64,000 bases of DNA from an uncultured euryarchaeote. GTDB taxonomy: Archaea > Thermoplasmatota > Poseidoniia > Poseidoniales > Poseidoniaceae. A model generated the notes under the pieces. That model did no database searches and had not been told where the DNA came from. It worked only from the letters and a program-made list of their open reading frames with translations. Of the stretch, positions 51,063 through 58,913 are shown piece by piece (the stretch's first letter is position 1; the number at the start of each line of letters is the position of its first letter). The translations under genes and the position numbers were made by a program. The stretch spans positions 38,284-102,283 of the forward strand of contig CALBIL010000044.1 of NCBI GenBank assembly GCA_937892945.1, given 5' to 3'.

Positions 51063-52850
51063 ATGGAAACCATTGCAAACGACTTCACCATTAACATCGC
51101 AACAGCCAACGGAACTGGTTCGCAATCAGCCAACCTTATTCTGCTACAATCTCTGTTTGAAATGGGAGTCCCAGTCAGCGGAAAAAACATGTTCCCATCA
51201 AACATCTCAGGCCTACCAACGTGGTACATCGTTCGCCTTTCGGACCGTGGCTATCAAGCACCGGGGAATCGAACTCACATTCAGGTTCTTTTGAATCCCG
51301 CAACTTGGCATGAAGACTTAGAGAGTCTCGAACCGGGTTCAGTTGTCATTTGGAATGAAAATGCAAAAATGGAAATGACTCGTGACGATGTTGTATCCTA
51401 TCCTATTCCAATGTCAGCATTGGCCCGTAAAATCAATCCTAAAATCGCAAAGCTCGTCACCAACATCATCTATGTTGGTGTTCTTGCTGAAATGCTTGGC
51501 ATCGATCAGGCAGAACTCGAATCTGCGGTTGCAAAGCAATTCAAAGGAAAGACATCAGCGATTGAACTCAACATTACTGCTCTGGGCCTTGGCAGGGATT
51601 ATTTCAAAGACAATCATTCGAAAAGCGACCCATATGTTGTCGAAAAGCGAGCAATTGAGAAACCCCAATTTTTCATCGAAGGAAATGAAGCAGTTGCCCT
51701 TGGATGTCTTTTCGGCGGCGTACAATTACTTTCATGGTACCCAATTACCCCTTCATCGTCTCTCGCAGAAGGAATCATCAATTACATTCCTCAACTTCGA
51801 ACAGATGATGACGGAAACACAACATGTGCTGTGGTTCAAGCGGAAGACGAACTCGCTGCAGCGGGCATGGTATTAGGTGCTGGCTGGGCCGGTGGCCGAG
51901 GCATGACCGCAACATCCGGACCAGGTATTTCTCTGATGCAGGAATTTATTGGCCTTGGTTATTTTGCCGAAATTCCTTCAGTGTTCTGGGACGTTAACCG
52001 TGTTGGACCTTCGACCGGTTTGCCAACTCGAACACAACAATCAGACATTACAATGCTGTATGAAGGAAGCCATGGTGACACCCAACATATTGTCCTCATC
52101 CCTGGAACTGTCGAAGAGTGCTTTGAATTTGGATGGCGGGCCTTTGATTATGCTGAACGGTTCCAAACACCTATTTTCGGACTCAGCGACTTGGACCTTG
52201 GAATGAACCGCTGGGCTTGTGAAGGATTTGAATACCCAGACCAAGATATGGACAGAGGTAAAGTTGTTCGAGACAGAGATGTATTCGAAGCCTTTGAAGA
52301 ATTTGGACGATACCTCGATGTTGATGGGGACGGCATTCCTTACCGCACACTCCCAGGATCAGGCATGGACCCTATTCTTTACCGTGGAACCGGGCACAAT
52401 TCAAAGGGCGTATACTCTGAAAAGCCTCATGATTATTACGAACTCATGCAACGTTTGAAGCGGAAAATCGAAGGAGCACGTGACATCTTACCAGCACCTC
52501 TTCTACGAGAAGAAACCGAGTGTGAAATCGGAATTATTTATCTTGGAAGCATGGAAAATACCATCCAAGAGATTGATGATATCCTCGAAGCGACAGGTAT
52601 CAAGGTCAGTCAATGCCGAGTCCGCGCCCTTCCAATGCACAGTGAAGTTGAAAACTTCATCAGTCGCCATAAAATGACGATCGTTTTGGAAATTAACCGT
52701 GATGGACAATTGTATGGTATTCTTCGGAAGGAGTTGCCAAATCATTTGATTACAAAGGTACGCTCTGTTGCTTACAGTGACGGAGTCCCACCAAGAGCCG
52801 GGATTTACGCCGAACGTATTCTTGAAACTTTGAAGGAGGAAGTAGAATGA
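51063..52850 (+). CDS. korA: 2-oxoacid:ferredoxin oxidoreductase, fused gamma-alpha subunit
   Basis: The 595-residue protein joins the gamma domain (about 1-195, with TANGTGSQSANLILLQSLF and GKNMFPSNISGLPTWY) to the alpha domain (from about 210: GCLFGGVQLLSWYPITPSS, AEDELAAAGMVLGAGWAGGR). The YPITPSS motif is characteristic of KorA-type alpha subunits. With KorB it converts a 2-oxoacid (often 2-oxoglutarate, or pyruvate) and CoA to acyl-CoA while reducing ferredoxin. The ATG at 51063 follows GAGGG. It overlaps korB by 4 bp. No ferredoxin-like delta subunit is present, as usual for this two-subunit type. Confidence 0.93.
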   Translation: METIANDFTINIATANGTGSQSANLILLQSLFEMGVPVSGKNMFPSNISGLPTWYIVRLSDRGYQAPGNRTHIQVLLNPATWHEDLESLEPGSVVIWNENAKMEMTRDDVVSYPIPMSALARKINPKIAKLVTNIIYVGVLAEMLGIDQAELESAVAKQFKGKTSAIELNITALGLGRDYFKDNHSKSDPYVVEKRAIEKPQFFIEGNEAVALGCLFGGVQLLSWYPITPSSSLAEGIINYIPQLRTDDDGNTTCAVVQAEDELAAAGMVLGAGWAGGRGMTATSGPGISLMQEFIGLGYFAEIPSVFWDVNRVGPSTGLPTRTQQSDITMLYEGSHGDTQHIVLIPGTVEECFEFGWRAFDYAERFQTPIFGLSDLDLGMNRWACEGFEYPDQDMDRGKVVRDRDVFEAFEEFGRYLDVDGDGIPYRTLPGSGMDPILYRGTGHNSKGVYSEKPHDYYELMQRLKRKIEGARDILPAPLLREETECEIGIIYLGSMENTIQEIDDILEATGIKVSQCRVRALPMHSEVENFISRHKMTIVLEINRDGQLYGILRKELPNHLITKVRSVAYSDGVPPRAGIYAERILETLKEEVE

Positions 52851-53902
52851 GTGACACACCTGAACGTCCAGCACGCGCAATAAAACTCAATGTCTTGAAC
52901 GAACCGAAGGACAGTTACACTGGAGGGAAGTCATCCCTTTGCCCTGGTTGTGGGCACGACCAAATCTCAAGTGTCATCATTAACGCTGCTTGGGAGAACG
53001 GCATCGAACCTCACCGTGTAGCAAAGATGTCTGGAATCGGTTGTTCCTCAAAAACACCTGCGTATTACCTCGGTCAATCTCACGGATTTAATACCGTTCA
53101 TGGAAGAATGCCGTCAGTCACCACAGGAGCCTATACAATCAACAAAGATTTACTCTACATCGGCGTATCCGGTGATGGAGATTCTGCTTCAATTGGTATA
53201 GGCCAATTGATTCACGCTATTCGCCGAAACATGGACATGGTCTATATTATTGAAAACAACGGTGTTTATGGATTGACAAAAGGTCAATACTCCGCAACTG
53301 CAGATATCGGCTCGAAAAAGAAAAAAGGTACACCAAATAAGACGCAACCTATTGATTTGTGCGCACTTGCGATCAATCTCGGCTGCACATTTGTAGCACG
53401 CTCATTCTCTGGTTCTAAGAAACAACTCGGATCACTCATCAAAGCTGCAATGTCTCACAAGGGTTTCGCACTTATCGATGTCATCAGTCCTTGTGTGACC
53501 TTCAACAACAACGATGAATCAATGCGCTCATATGGATATGTCAAAGAAAATGAAATCACCCTCCACATGACTGATTACATTCCGCATTTTAATCCAGTTG
53601 AGGAAATTGATGTACCCGGAGGACATTATCGGGACATTACATTGCATGATGGCTCTACGATTCGTCTCGAAACAATTTCTGCAGAACATGACCCCGAGAG
53701 TGCAATTGCAGCACTCACCGCACTCCACGCTGCAGAAGTAGACAAGAAACACGTCACAGGCCTTCTGTATTTCGACAACACAAAACCTTCTCTCGCAGAA
53801 GATTTAGGCTTAGTCGATATGCCTCTTGTCGATGTACCAGATCATGTGTTGCGCCCTGGTAAAGACACACTTGACAAAATCAATGCTGCATTGCACAATT
53901 GA
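52847..53902 (+). CDS. korB: 2-oxoacid:ferredoxin oxidoreductase, beta subunit
   Basis: The 351-residue protein carries the thiamine diphosphate site (VSGDGDSASIGIGQLIHA then ENNGVYGLTKGQ) and cluster-binding Cys, beginning with SLCPGCGHDQ and MSGIGCSSKT, with a further Cys in SPCVTFNN. These match KorB/PorB beta subunits. It completes the enzyme with korA, whose stop it overlaps (ATGA). The Lys-rich segment after the thiamine site (SKKKKGTPNKT) is unremarkable for the family. The YfaP-like gene follows by 25 bp. Confidence 0.94.
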   Translation: MSDTPERPARAIKLNVLNEPKDSYTGGKSSLCPGCGHDQISSVIINAAWENGIEPHRVAKMSGIGCSSKTPAYYLGQSHGFNTVHGRMPSVTTGAYTINKDLLYIGVSGDGDSASIGIGQLIHAIRRNMDMVYIIENNGVYGLTKGQYSATADIGSKKKKGTPNKTQPIDLCALAINLGCTFVARSFSGSKKQLGSLIKAAMSHKGFALIDVISPCVTFNNNDESMRSYGYVKENEITLHMTDYIPHFNPVEEIDVPGGHYRDITLHDGSTIRLETISAEHDPESAIAALTALHAAEVDKKHVTGLLYFDNTKPSLAEDLGLVDMPLVDVPDHVLRPGKDTLDKINAALHN

Positions 53903-53927
53903 TTCAACGGACAAATGGAGAGCATGC

Positions 53928-54974
53928 ATGTCAATCCCTTTGGCATTCATCGCAATTGTAATCATCGGCGTATTACTCTATGGAATAATTCGCTCACGTT
54001 TGCTCCAAAGTAAATTGCTTGATGCGGCGGCTCAACGAGAAAAACATACACCTAAAGCCGCTGAAGTTCCAAAACATTTCACTTCAGCCGGAAGTAGAAT
54101 CCAAGAATTTGAGGTCACGCAACCAAAGAAACATGTTCAACAAAACCAATCTGTCGAATCAAGGGAAACTTACGAATCAAGGGAAAATCTCGAATCAAGG
54201 GAAACTCACGAGTCAAGGGAAAGTCACGAATCAAGGAGAAATCACGAATCAAGGGTACATGAATCTGCAAGTCGTCAAATTGATGAATTATCGATGGAAG
54301 AACGGGAAAAATATGATGCTCGCGACCAAGCACGCGATGAAAATATCGTTGCACTTCGTCTCTTGGTCGAAGATTTGTTTGAAGTGGATCGCAGTGGAAA
54401 CGGCGAAGGAGCAACAGATTTGAAGCAAGAACAATCCTCTGTTGAATTACGGAATTCATGGATTCAGCACTATGAAGCACCCTTGAACGAGCATGCTGCA
54501 TTCATCGAACAGGAAGAAATTGGCAGTGGTATCAGGATGATGGAGACGGCTGAAATTGAAAACAATGATATCCAAGATCGTATTGAACGCGAAGGCGGGA
54601 AAACGGGTGAAGTTCAAATCTCCTTAGCCTGGGATGATTTCAACGACCTCGACCTTCATCTCTTCTGTCCTTCGGGAGAGCGAATTTATTTCAACAACAG
54701 AAAAAGCGCTTGTGGCGGTGAACTTGATGTTGATATGAACGTTAGACCGACCAGCGAAAAAGCGGTCGAGAACATTGTATGGCCTGAAAAGGCACCATTG
54801 GGGAAATACAAAGTTGGCGTTCATTTTTACAAACACCATTCAAAAGAAGATACGACCACGGTCTGTACATTCCGAGCACGTATCAGAACCCATGGTAAAA
54901 CCCGAGACTATTCTGGAAGTATTACTCACGGCCAAGCCATGCAGATGGTGACAAGCTTTACCTTGAACAGATAA
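53928..54974 (+). CDS. Membrane-anchored protein with ESRE hexapeptide repeats and YfaP-like domain
   Basis: This 348-residue protein has an N-terminal membrane helix (IPLAFIAIVIIGVLLYGII), then a charged linker containing six six-residue repeats (ESRETY and variants, residues 77-112). The C-terminal domain (about 225-348) resembles YfaP/DUF2135 beta-sandwich domains: LAWDDFNDLDLHLFCPSGE, GGELDVDMN and VENIVWPEKAPLGKYKV. Such domains are found in surface or secreted proteins, but orientation across the membrane here is uncertain. GGAG lies 7 bases before the chosen ATG; longer frames overlap korB. Function unknown. Confidence 0.83.
   Translation: MSIPLAFIAIVIIGVLLYGIIRSRLLQSKLLDAAAQREKHTPKAAEVPKHFTSAGSRIQEFEVTQPKKHVQQNQSVESRETYESRENLESRETHESRESHESRRNHESRVHESASRQIDELSMEEREKYDARDQARDENIVALRLLVEDLFEVDRSGNGEGATDLKQEQSSVELRNSWIQHYEAPLNEHAAFIEQEEIGSGIRMMETAEIENNDIQDRIEREGGKTGEVQISLAWDDFNDLDLHLFCPSGERIYFNNRKSACGGELDVDMNVRPTSEKAVENIVWPEKAPLGKYKVGVHFYKHHSKEDTTTVCTFRARIRTHGKTRDYSGSITHGQAMQMVTSFTLNR
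54156..54263 (+). repeat. Six tandem 18-bp units inside the YfaP-like gene
   Basis: Units of 18 bp start at 54156, 54174, 54192, 54210, 54228 and 54246, each beginning GAATCAAGG or GAGTCAAGG. They encode six residues with ESR at the start. The last unit is diverged. Copy number may vary between strains. Confidence 0.9.
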
Positions 54975-54984
54975 TTGTGACTGC

Positions 54985-55305
54985 TTAGTAAATACGACCA
55001 GTAAGTGTTCGAAGAATCCGTTTAAAAAGCGAAATGTGAGGGCGCTCACTCAGACCTAAACGCCAGTCCAGTTCATTTGCTTGCTCATACTTTTGTAATT
55101 CTTCAAAACCACCGATCCATTCATCATCAATAAAAATTTGAGGAATCGTTTTACTTCCATTGGTCCGAATATGAAACTCAGCATCGGTACGCTTTGATGA
55201 ACCGAGACGTATTTCTTGGTATTGGATTTTTTTAGAATCCAGTAAACGTTTGGCATTGACACAAGCACCACACCCTCGATTGGTATAGACCTCAACCTTC
55301 GCCAT
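54985..55305 (-). CDS. Glutaredoxin-like protein
   Basis: This 106-residue protein has a glutaredoxin fold: VEVYTNRGCGACVNAKRLL with active site CGAC, the cis-Pro loop SKTIPQIFIDDEWIGGFEEL, and a 25-residue basic C-terminal extension (FKRILRTLTGRIY). CGAC differs from the usual CPYC or CPHC. It reduces disulphides or glutathione-like mixed disulphides in the cytoplasm; the physiological thiol is unknown in this lineage. ATG 55305 (MAKVEVY) and 55311 are both possible. It lies tail-to-tail with the YfaP-like gene; the tRNA gene is 50 bp upstream. Confidence 0.9.
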   Translation of the reverse strand: MAKVEVYTNRGCGACVNAKRLLDSKKIQYQEIRLGSSKRTDAEFHIRTNGSKTIPQIFIDDEWIGGFEELQKYEQANELDWRLGLSERPHISLFKRILRTLTGRIY

Positions 55306-55355
55306 ATCCATCGGAGAGCCACACTTGTATCAAACCCTTTCATCAACAGAAGCGG

Positions 55356-55431
55356 TGGTAGTCCCTCCCGGATTTGAACCGAGGTCAGAGGACCCAGAAT
55401 CCTCCATGATGGACCGCTACACTAAGGGACT
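55356..55431 (-). tRNA. tRNA-Gln (anticodon CTG), CCA encoded
   Basis: The reverse strand folds as a complete tRNA. The acceptor arms AGTCCCT (55431-55425) and AGGGACT (55366-55360) pair perfectly. The anticodon stem GAGGA/TCCTC closes the loop TTCTGGG with anticodon CTG, which reads CAG for glutamine. The T arm is CTCGG-TTCAAAT-CCGGG. Discriminator A and a genomic CCA follow. I see no intron. Confidence 0.93.
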
Positions 55432-55530
55432 ATATTTGGCCCAATGACCACTCCCTCTTCAATTCAACGGTGTATCAATTCCGGTGAAAGAATGCGAAAG
55501 ACGCTGTTTTTCCTAGATTATCCTCCCTCT

Positions 55531-55538
55531 TAATATAC
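55531..55538 (+). promoter_or_regulatory. TATA box for leaderless EF-hand surface protein gene
   Basis: TAATATAC is centred about 25 bp before the ATG at 55559. This is the archaeal spacing for transcription starting at the start codon itself; no ribosome-binding site is seen before the ATG. Confidence 0.65.
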
Positions 55539-55558
55539 TGGATGACAAACCGCAATCG

Positions 55559-58432
55559 ATGACTGATTCTTTATCACTCAACTTGAAGCCCGGCGCAGCC
55601 ATACTTATGGCTCTTGCACTGATTACAACGACCTTTGCTGGTGTGACCTACGCAGACCCTGCAGACGGCAGCGGAGGCACTTCTACAAACACAATGCTCT
55701 CCATTGACTATGATCTGCTGGAAATACATGTCAACCAATTCGACAACGGAAGTGCGGTCGGAACCATGACTGCAACCATCGTAATTTACGATGATAACAA
55801 CTTCTCAGTCACCCTCGGGCCTGAAGATTTGATGGCAGAATCGAACACTACCTCCTGGAACACTCACTACTCGAGCTTCGACCTTTCCCTTTTCTTTCAA
55901 GGGAATGCGACACTCGGACCTATGGCTGAAGAAGGAGTTTGGTACCACGTTGATGCATCTGTGAACGATGATGAAGGGAACATTGGCTCTGACCACATGG
56001 ACATCTGCATGGAAAACGGTAGCGTTTGTGAACTAGACATGGGCGGAAACAACACCGATTCAGGGGAAGAAGAAATGATGTTCCAGATGGCCGACCTCAA
56101 CGGAGATGGGAATGTTTCAATTGATGAATACATCGCAGTAATGGAAGACAGCAGCAATGAAACAATAGACAACCAATCAAAGAACATGATTACCAATCTC
56201 TTCATGGCTGAGGACATCGATGGCGACCAAGAACTCAACATAGATGAATTCTCTTCTTTCATGGAAGCAATGAAGAACGTGGGCGAAGGCGGTGAAGACG
56301 AATACTCCGAAATGGAATTTTGGATGTTCACGGTTGATACAAACCAAGATGGAAACATCAGCCTTACCGAAATTCTTTCGACAATGATCGAGGAAACAGA
56401 TGATTCCGAACTAATGACCACCTTCTTTACGAACCTCTTCAACAACGAAGATGTCGATGAAAATGCACTTCTTGACGCCGGTGAATTCGCTGTATTCATC
56501 CAAGTATTGAAAGAACTCTATGGCTATGATTGCTACCAAGTAATGGCCGGAGATATCTTCATGGAAGAAGGAGAGATGGAAGATGAAGGAGGAAACTACA
56601 CTTATTACATGGTTGGAGACACAGCCCCTTCAAACGGAACCTACTGCGTTGATTCAGGAATGGACTCTGATGCATTCTTGTACATGTACGACACTAATGG
56701 AGACGACCATCTCAGTCTTACTGAGATTTTAGCCGCTATGTCAGACGAAAACTCAACATCCATGGACCTGATGATTATTGGATGGATGTTCGAATCCTAC
56801 GACGACAACTCAGACCAATTGCTCGGACCAAATGAATTCGGTGAGTTTATTGACCGCATGGAAAACGAATACGACTACCAACCAACTCCAGTCCAGATGA
56901 TGGAATTGATGGATACTGACGGAGACGGCAGCGTTTCAATGGACGAAATTGTTCTTTGGATCAGTGCAGAGAATGAAGAGCCAATGTCTGAAATCGAAAA
57001 GGAATACCTTGGAATAATGTTCATGATGTTTGATGCAGATGCCAATGCAATGCTCAACGCCTCTGAATTCCCTGACTTCTACTACGCTATGCAATCCCAA
57101 GACCACGACAACGGTGGAGACGATGGCGGAGAAACAAACATGGTTTGCTACGATATGGTCAACCACGTTGTCGTCGGAGGCTACACGGATGCTACATCTT
57201 GCGAAGCTGCTGGTTACATGTGGGCTGACATGAGTCAATCTCCAGGTGGCGATGATCAGAACAACACCGACACTGAAGACGAAGGCGATGAAATCGACTT
57301 TATGAACATCAATGTAATGTTTGAACAATGGCACGATGATTCCATGGAATTGGTTATTATCGAATTGGCAGTCATTGACAACGCCGAAGATATTGCACGC
57401 CTCTCAATGATGGCTGACTCAATGTACGGTAACAACGACTCCGTACTCGATGAGTCAGAAGTTGACATGCTCATGGCCCTTTACGCAATGAACCTCGATA
57501 TTGATGACATTTCTGAAGGAATGACACTTGACGGACAAAACGGAACAGCTGTTGACTTCTGGGTTGAAATTGACGGATTGCTCGAAGGCGATGATGTTGT
57601 CTTTATTCGAGTTGGAACTGTTATTGAATTCCCAACAACTGCTTACGACAACTCCACCACACACACGTTCATCGTTATGGACGAGGAAGAAGGCCATTCA
57701 GATGATTCAATGGAAGATTCAATGGAAGATTCAGAAAACTGTCAAGATTTTACTGTCTGGATACACAACTCCGATACCTGGAATATCGCTAGTGCAACTG
57801 GATTCATATTTGAAGAAACCAACAACGCTTGGTATGCTGATGAATGTGCACTTGATGACCAGGAGTCCCTCAAATTCATATTATCAAAGGTCGAAAACGC
57901 TACTCTGCCTACTGAAGAAGACGATGACTGGACTTGGGAAGATGAAGAAATGAACATGTTCCCAGTCTGTGACTGGTACTACGCAGTCACCTTCGCTAAC
58001 GGTTCAATGATGGAAGACCAATGGATGCAAGATGCTCCAGAAAGTGGCGATTACATGATTATGCTCATGGACAATGCTTCCTATGACATTTATGTGAAAT
58101 GCTGGGACCCTGAACAAGGTAAGATGGTCGTTGATATCACCAGCCCACTTGGAAACAGTTCCAACACAAGCCTCGGATATGCAATGGGATACATCTCATT
58201 CAAACTCCCTGCAGGAACTGGCGGAAACGTCACCTTTGATGTCACATGGACTGATGGATACTACACAGAAAGCGGAACCTTGACTGTCTACGCAACTGGC
58301 GATGGAACCATTGACCTTTCCGATATTGAAGTCGCAGAATCAGAAGGTCTCCTTCCTGGATTCACTGCTGCTATGGGTGTTCTTGCAATGCTTGGCGCTG
58401 CAATGATTGCTGGTCGCCGAAACAGAGCTTGA
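55559..58432 (+). CDS. Surface protein with eight EF-hands and PGF-CTERM anchor
   Basis: The 957-residue protein has a signal peptide (ILMALALITTTFAGVTYA), a beta domain, and between about residues 175 and 515 eight EF-hand loops in four pairs, such as DLNGDGNVSIDE, DIDGDQELNIDE, DTNQDGNISLTE and DTDGDGSVSMDE, with full or near-full Ca2+ ligands. A beta-rich, acidic region follows. The end is a PGF-CTERM signal: LLPGFTAAMGVLAMLGAAM with a basic finish GRRNRA, recognised by archaeosortase for lipid attachment. It is very acidic overall. A TATA box 25 bp upstream suggests a leaderless mRNA. It should bind calcium at the cell surface. Confidence 0.9.
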   Translation: MTDSLSLNLKPGAAILMALALITTTFAGVTYADPADGSGGTSTNTMLSIDYDLLEIHVNQFDNGSAVGTMTATIVIYDDNNFSVTLGPEDLMAESNTTSWNTHYSSFDLSLFFQGNATLGPMAEEGVWYHVDASVNDDEGNIGSDHMDICMENGSVCELDMGGNNTDSGEEEMMFQMADLNGDGNVSIDEYIAVMEDSSNETIDNQSKNMITNLFMAEDIDGDQELNIDEFSSFMEAMKNVGEGGEDEYSEMEFWMFTVDTNQDGNISLTEILSTMIEETDDSELMTTFFTNLFNNEDVDENALLDAGEFAVFIQVLKELYGYDCYQVMAGDIFMEEGEMEDEGGNYTYYMVGDTAPSNGTYCVDSGMDSDAFLYMYDTNGDDHLSLTEILAAMSDENSTSMDLMIIGWMFESYDDNSDQLLGPNEFGEFIDRMENEYDYQPTPVQMMELMDTDGDGSVSMDEIVLWISAENEEPMSEIEKEYLGIMFMMFDADANAMLNASEFPDFYYAMQSQDHDNGGDDGGETNMVCYDMVNHVVVGGYTDATSCEAAGYMWADMSQSPGGDDQNNTDTEDEGDEIDFMNINVMFEQWHDDSMELVIIELAVIDNAEDIARLSMMADSMYGNNDSVLDESEVDMLMALYAMNLDIDDISEGMTLDGQNGTAVDFWVEIDGLLEGDDVVFIRVGTVIEFPTTAYDNSTTHTFIVMDEEEGHSDDSMEDSMEDSENCQDFTVWIHNSDTWNIASATGFIFEETNNAWYADECALDDQESLKFILSKVENATLPTEEDDDWTWEDEEMNMFPVCDWYYAVTFANGSMMEDQWMQDAPESGDYMIMLMDNASYDIYVKCWDPEQGKMVVDITSPLGNSSNTSLGYAMGYISFKLPAGTGGNVTFDVTWTDGYYTESGTLTVYATGDGTIDLSDIEVAESEGLLPGFTAAMGVLAMLGAAMIAGRRNRA

Positions 58433-58446
58433 TTCACAACAGTTGA

Positions 58447-58466
58447 CATGTGGAGCAATCCACATG
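58447..58466 (+). terminator. Hairpin after the EF-hand gene
   Basis: CATGTGG and CCACATG (7 bp, perfect) enclose a six-base loop 14 bp after the stop codon. No T-run follows. It may end or stabilise the mRNA. Confidence 0.45.
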
Positions 58467-58492
58467 ATGCTGACGAACTCAAAGGCTGTACT

Positions 58493-58620
58493 CGTGAAGT
58501 GATTCACGTACGGTTTGAAACTGATGTACGTCATCGATAGATGCCGTGAAGTGATTCATGTGCGGTTTGAAACTGATGTACGTCATCGATAGATGTCGTA
58601 ACGAGATTCACGTCTGCTTG
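58493..58620 (+). repeat. 52-bp tandem repeat with GNRA-capped hairpin, two full and one partial copy
   Basis: Copies start at 58493, 58545 and 58597. The first two differ at 3 of 52 positions, all transitions; the third is shorter and diverged. Each full copy has an inverted repeat CGTGAA-GTGA-TTCACG (TTCATG in copy 2, keeping a G-U pair), that is, a hairpin with a GTGA tetraloop. A palindromic GTTTGAAAC and a GTACG repeat follow. It fills the space between the EF-hand gene and the small membrane protein. Function unknown. Confidence 0.85.
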
Positions 58621-58626
58621 GTAAAG

Positions 58627-58821
58627 TCAGAATGAGACGAATCGAAAGAGAACCTTCGATACAGCACTCAGCATGAGGACGATCATAAACGAACCGAGAG
58701 CCCAGCGTGCCCACGGGCGATCAGGTTTTTCTGGAGGCCAGGGGTCAATTCCCAAGGCTTCGGCTTCACGAACAAGTGCTGCGAGTTCTTGCAGTTCTTC
58801 TTCAACCGATTGCGCCGCCAT
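58627..58821 (-). CDS. Small single-helix membrane protein, unknown
   Basis: This 64-residue protein has an amphipathic helix rich in Glu and Leu (QSVEEELQELAALVREAEAL), a short Pro-rich turn (PWPPEKPDRP) and a C-terminal membrane helix (WALGSFMIVLMLSAVSKVLF). This tail-anchored layout, with helix and membrane segment in one clean frame, supports a real gene, though no strong ribosome-binding site is seen. It is divergent from the Nudix-lactamase gene. I do not recognise it. Confidence 0.6.
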   Translation of the reverse strand: MAAQSVEEELQELAALVREAEALGIDPWPPEKPDRPWARWALGSFMIVLMLSAVSKVLFRFVSF

Positions 58822-58913
58822 GCCTTATGGCAACGGTGGGTCCTACATGACTTTCACGCCTTACCAGCGGTTGAGAAACAAAGCCTTGAAGGCAATGGCG
58901 AACAGCGAATTGT

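Noticed and set aside
58493..58620. CRISPR array
   Set aside because: The units are contiguous tandem copies without unique spacers, and there are no cas genes.
58433..58626. A group II intron
   Set aside because: The domain V resemblance is partial, the catalytic triad is not intact, and no intron-encoded reverse transcriptase or other intron domain is present. Reported only as a structured repeat.
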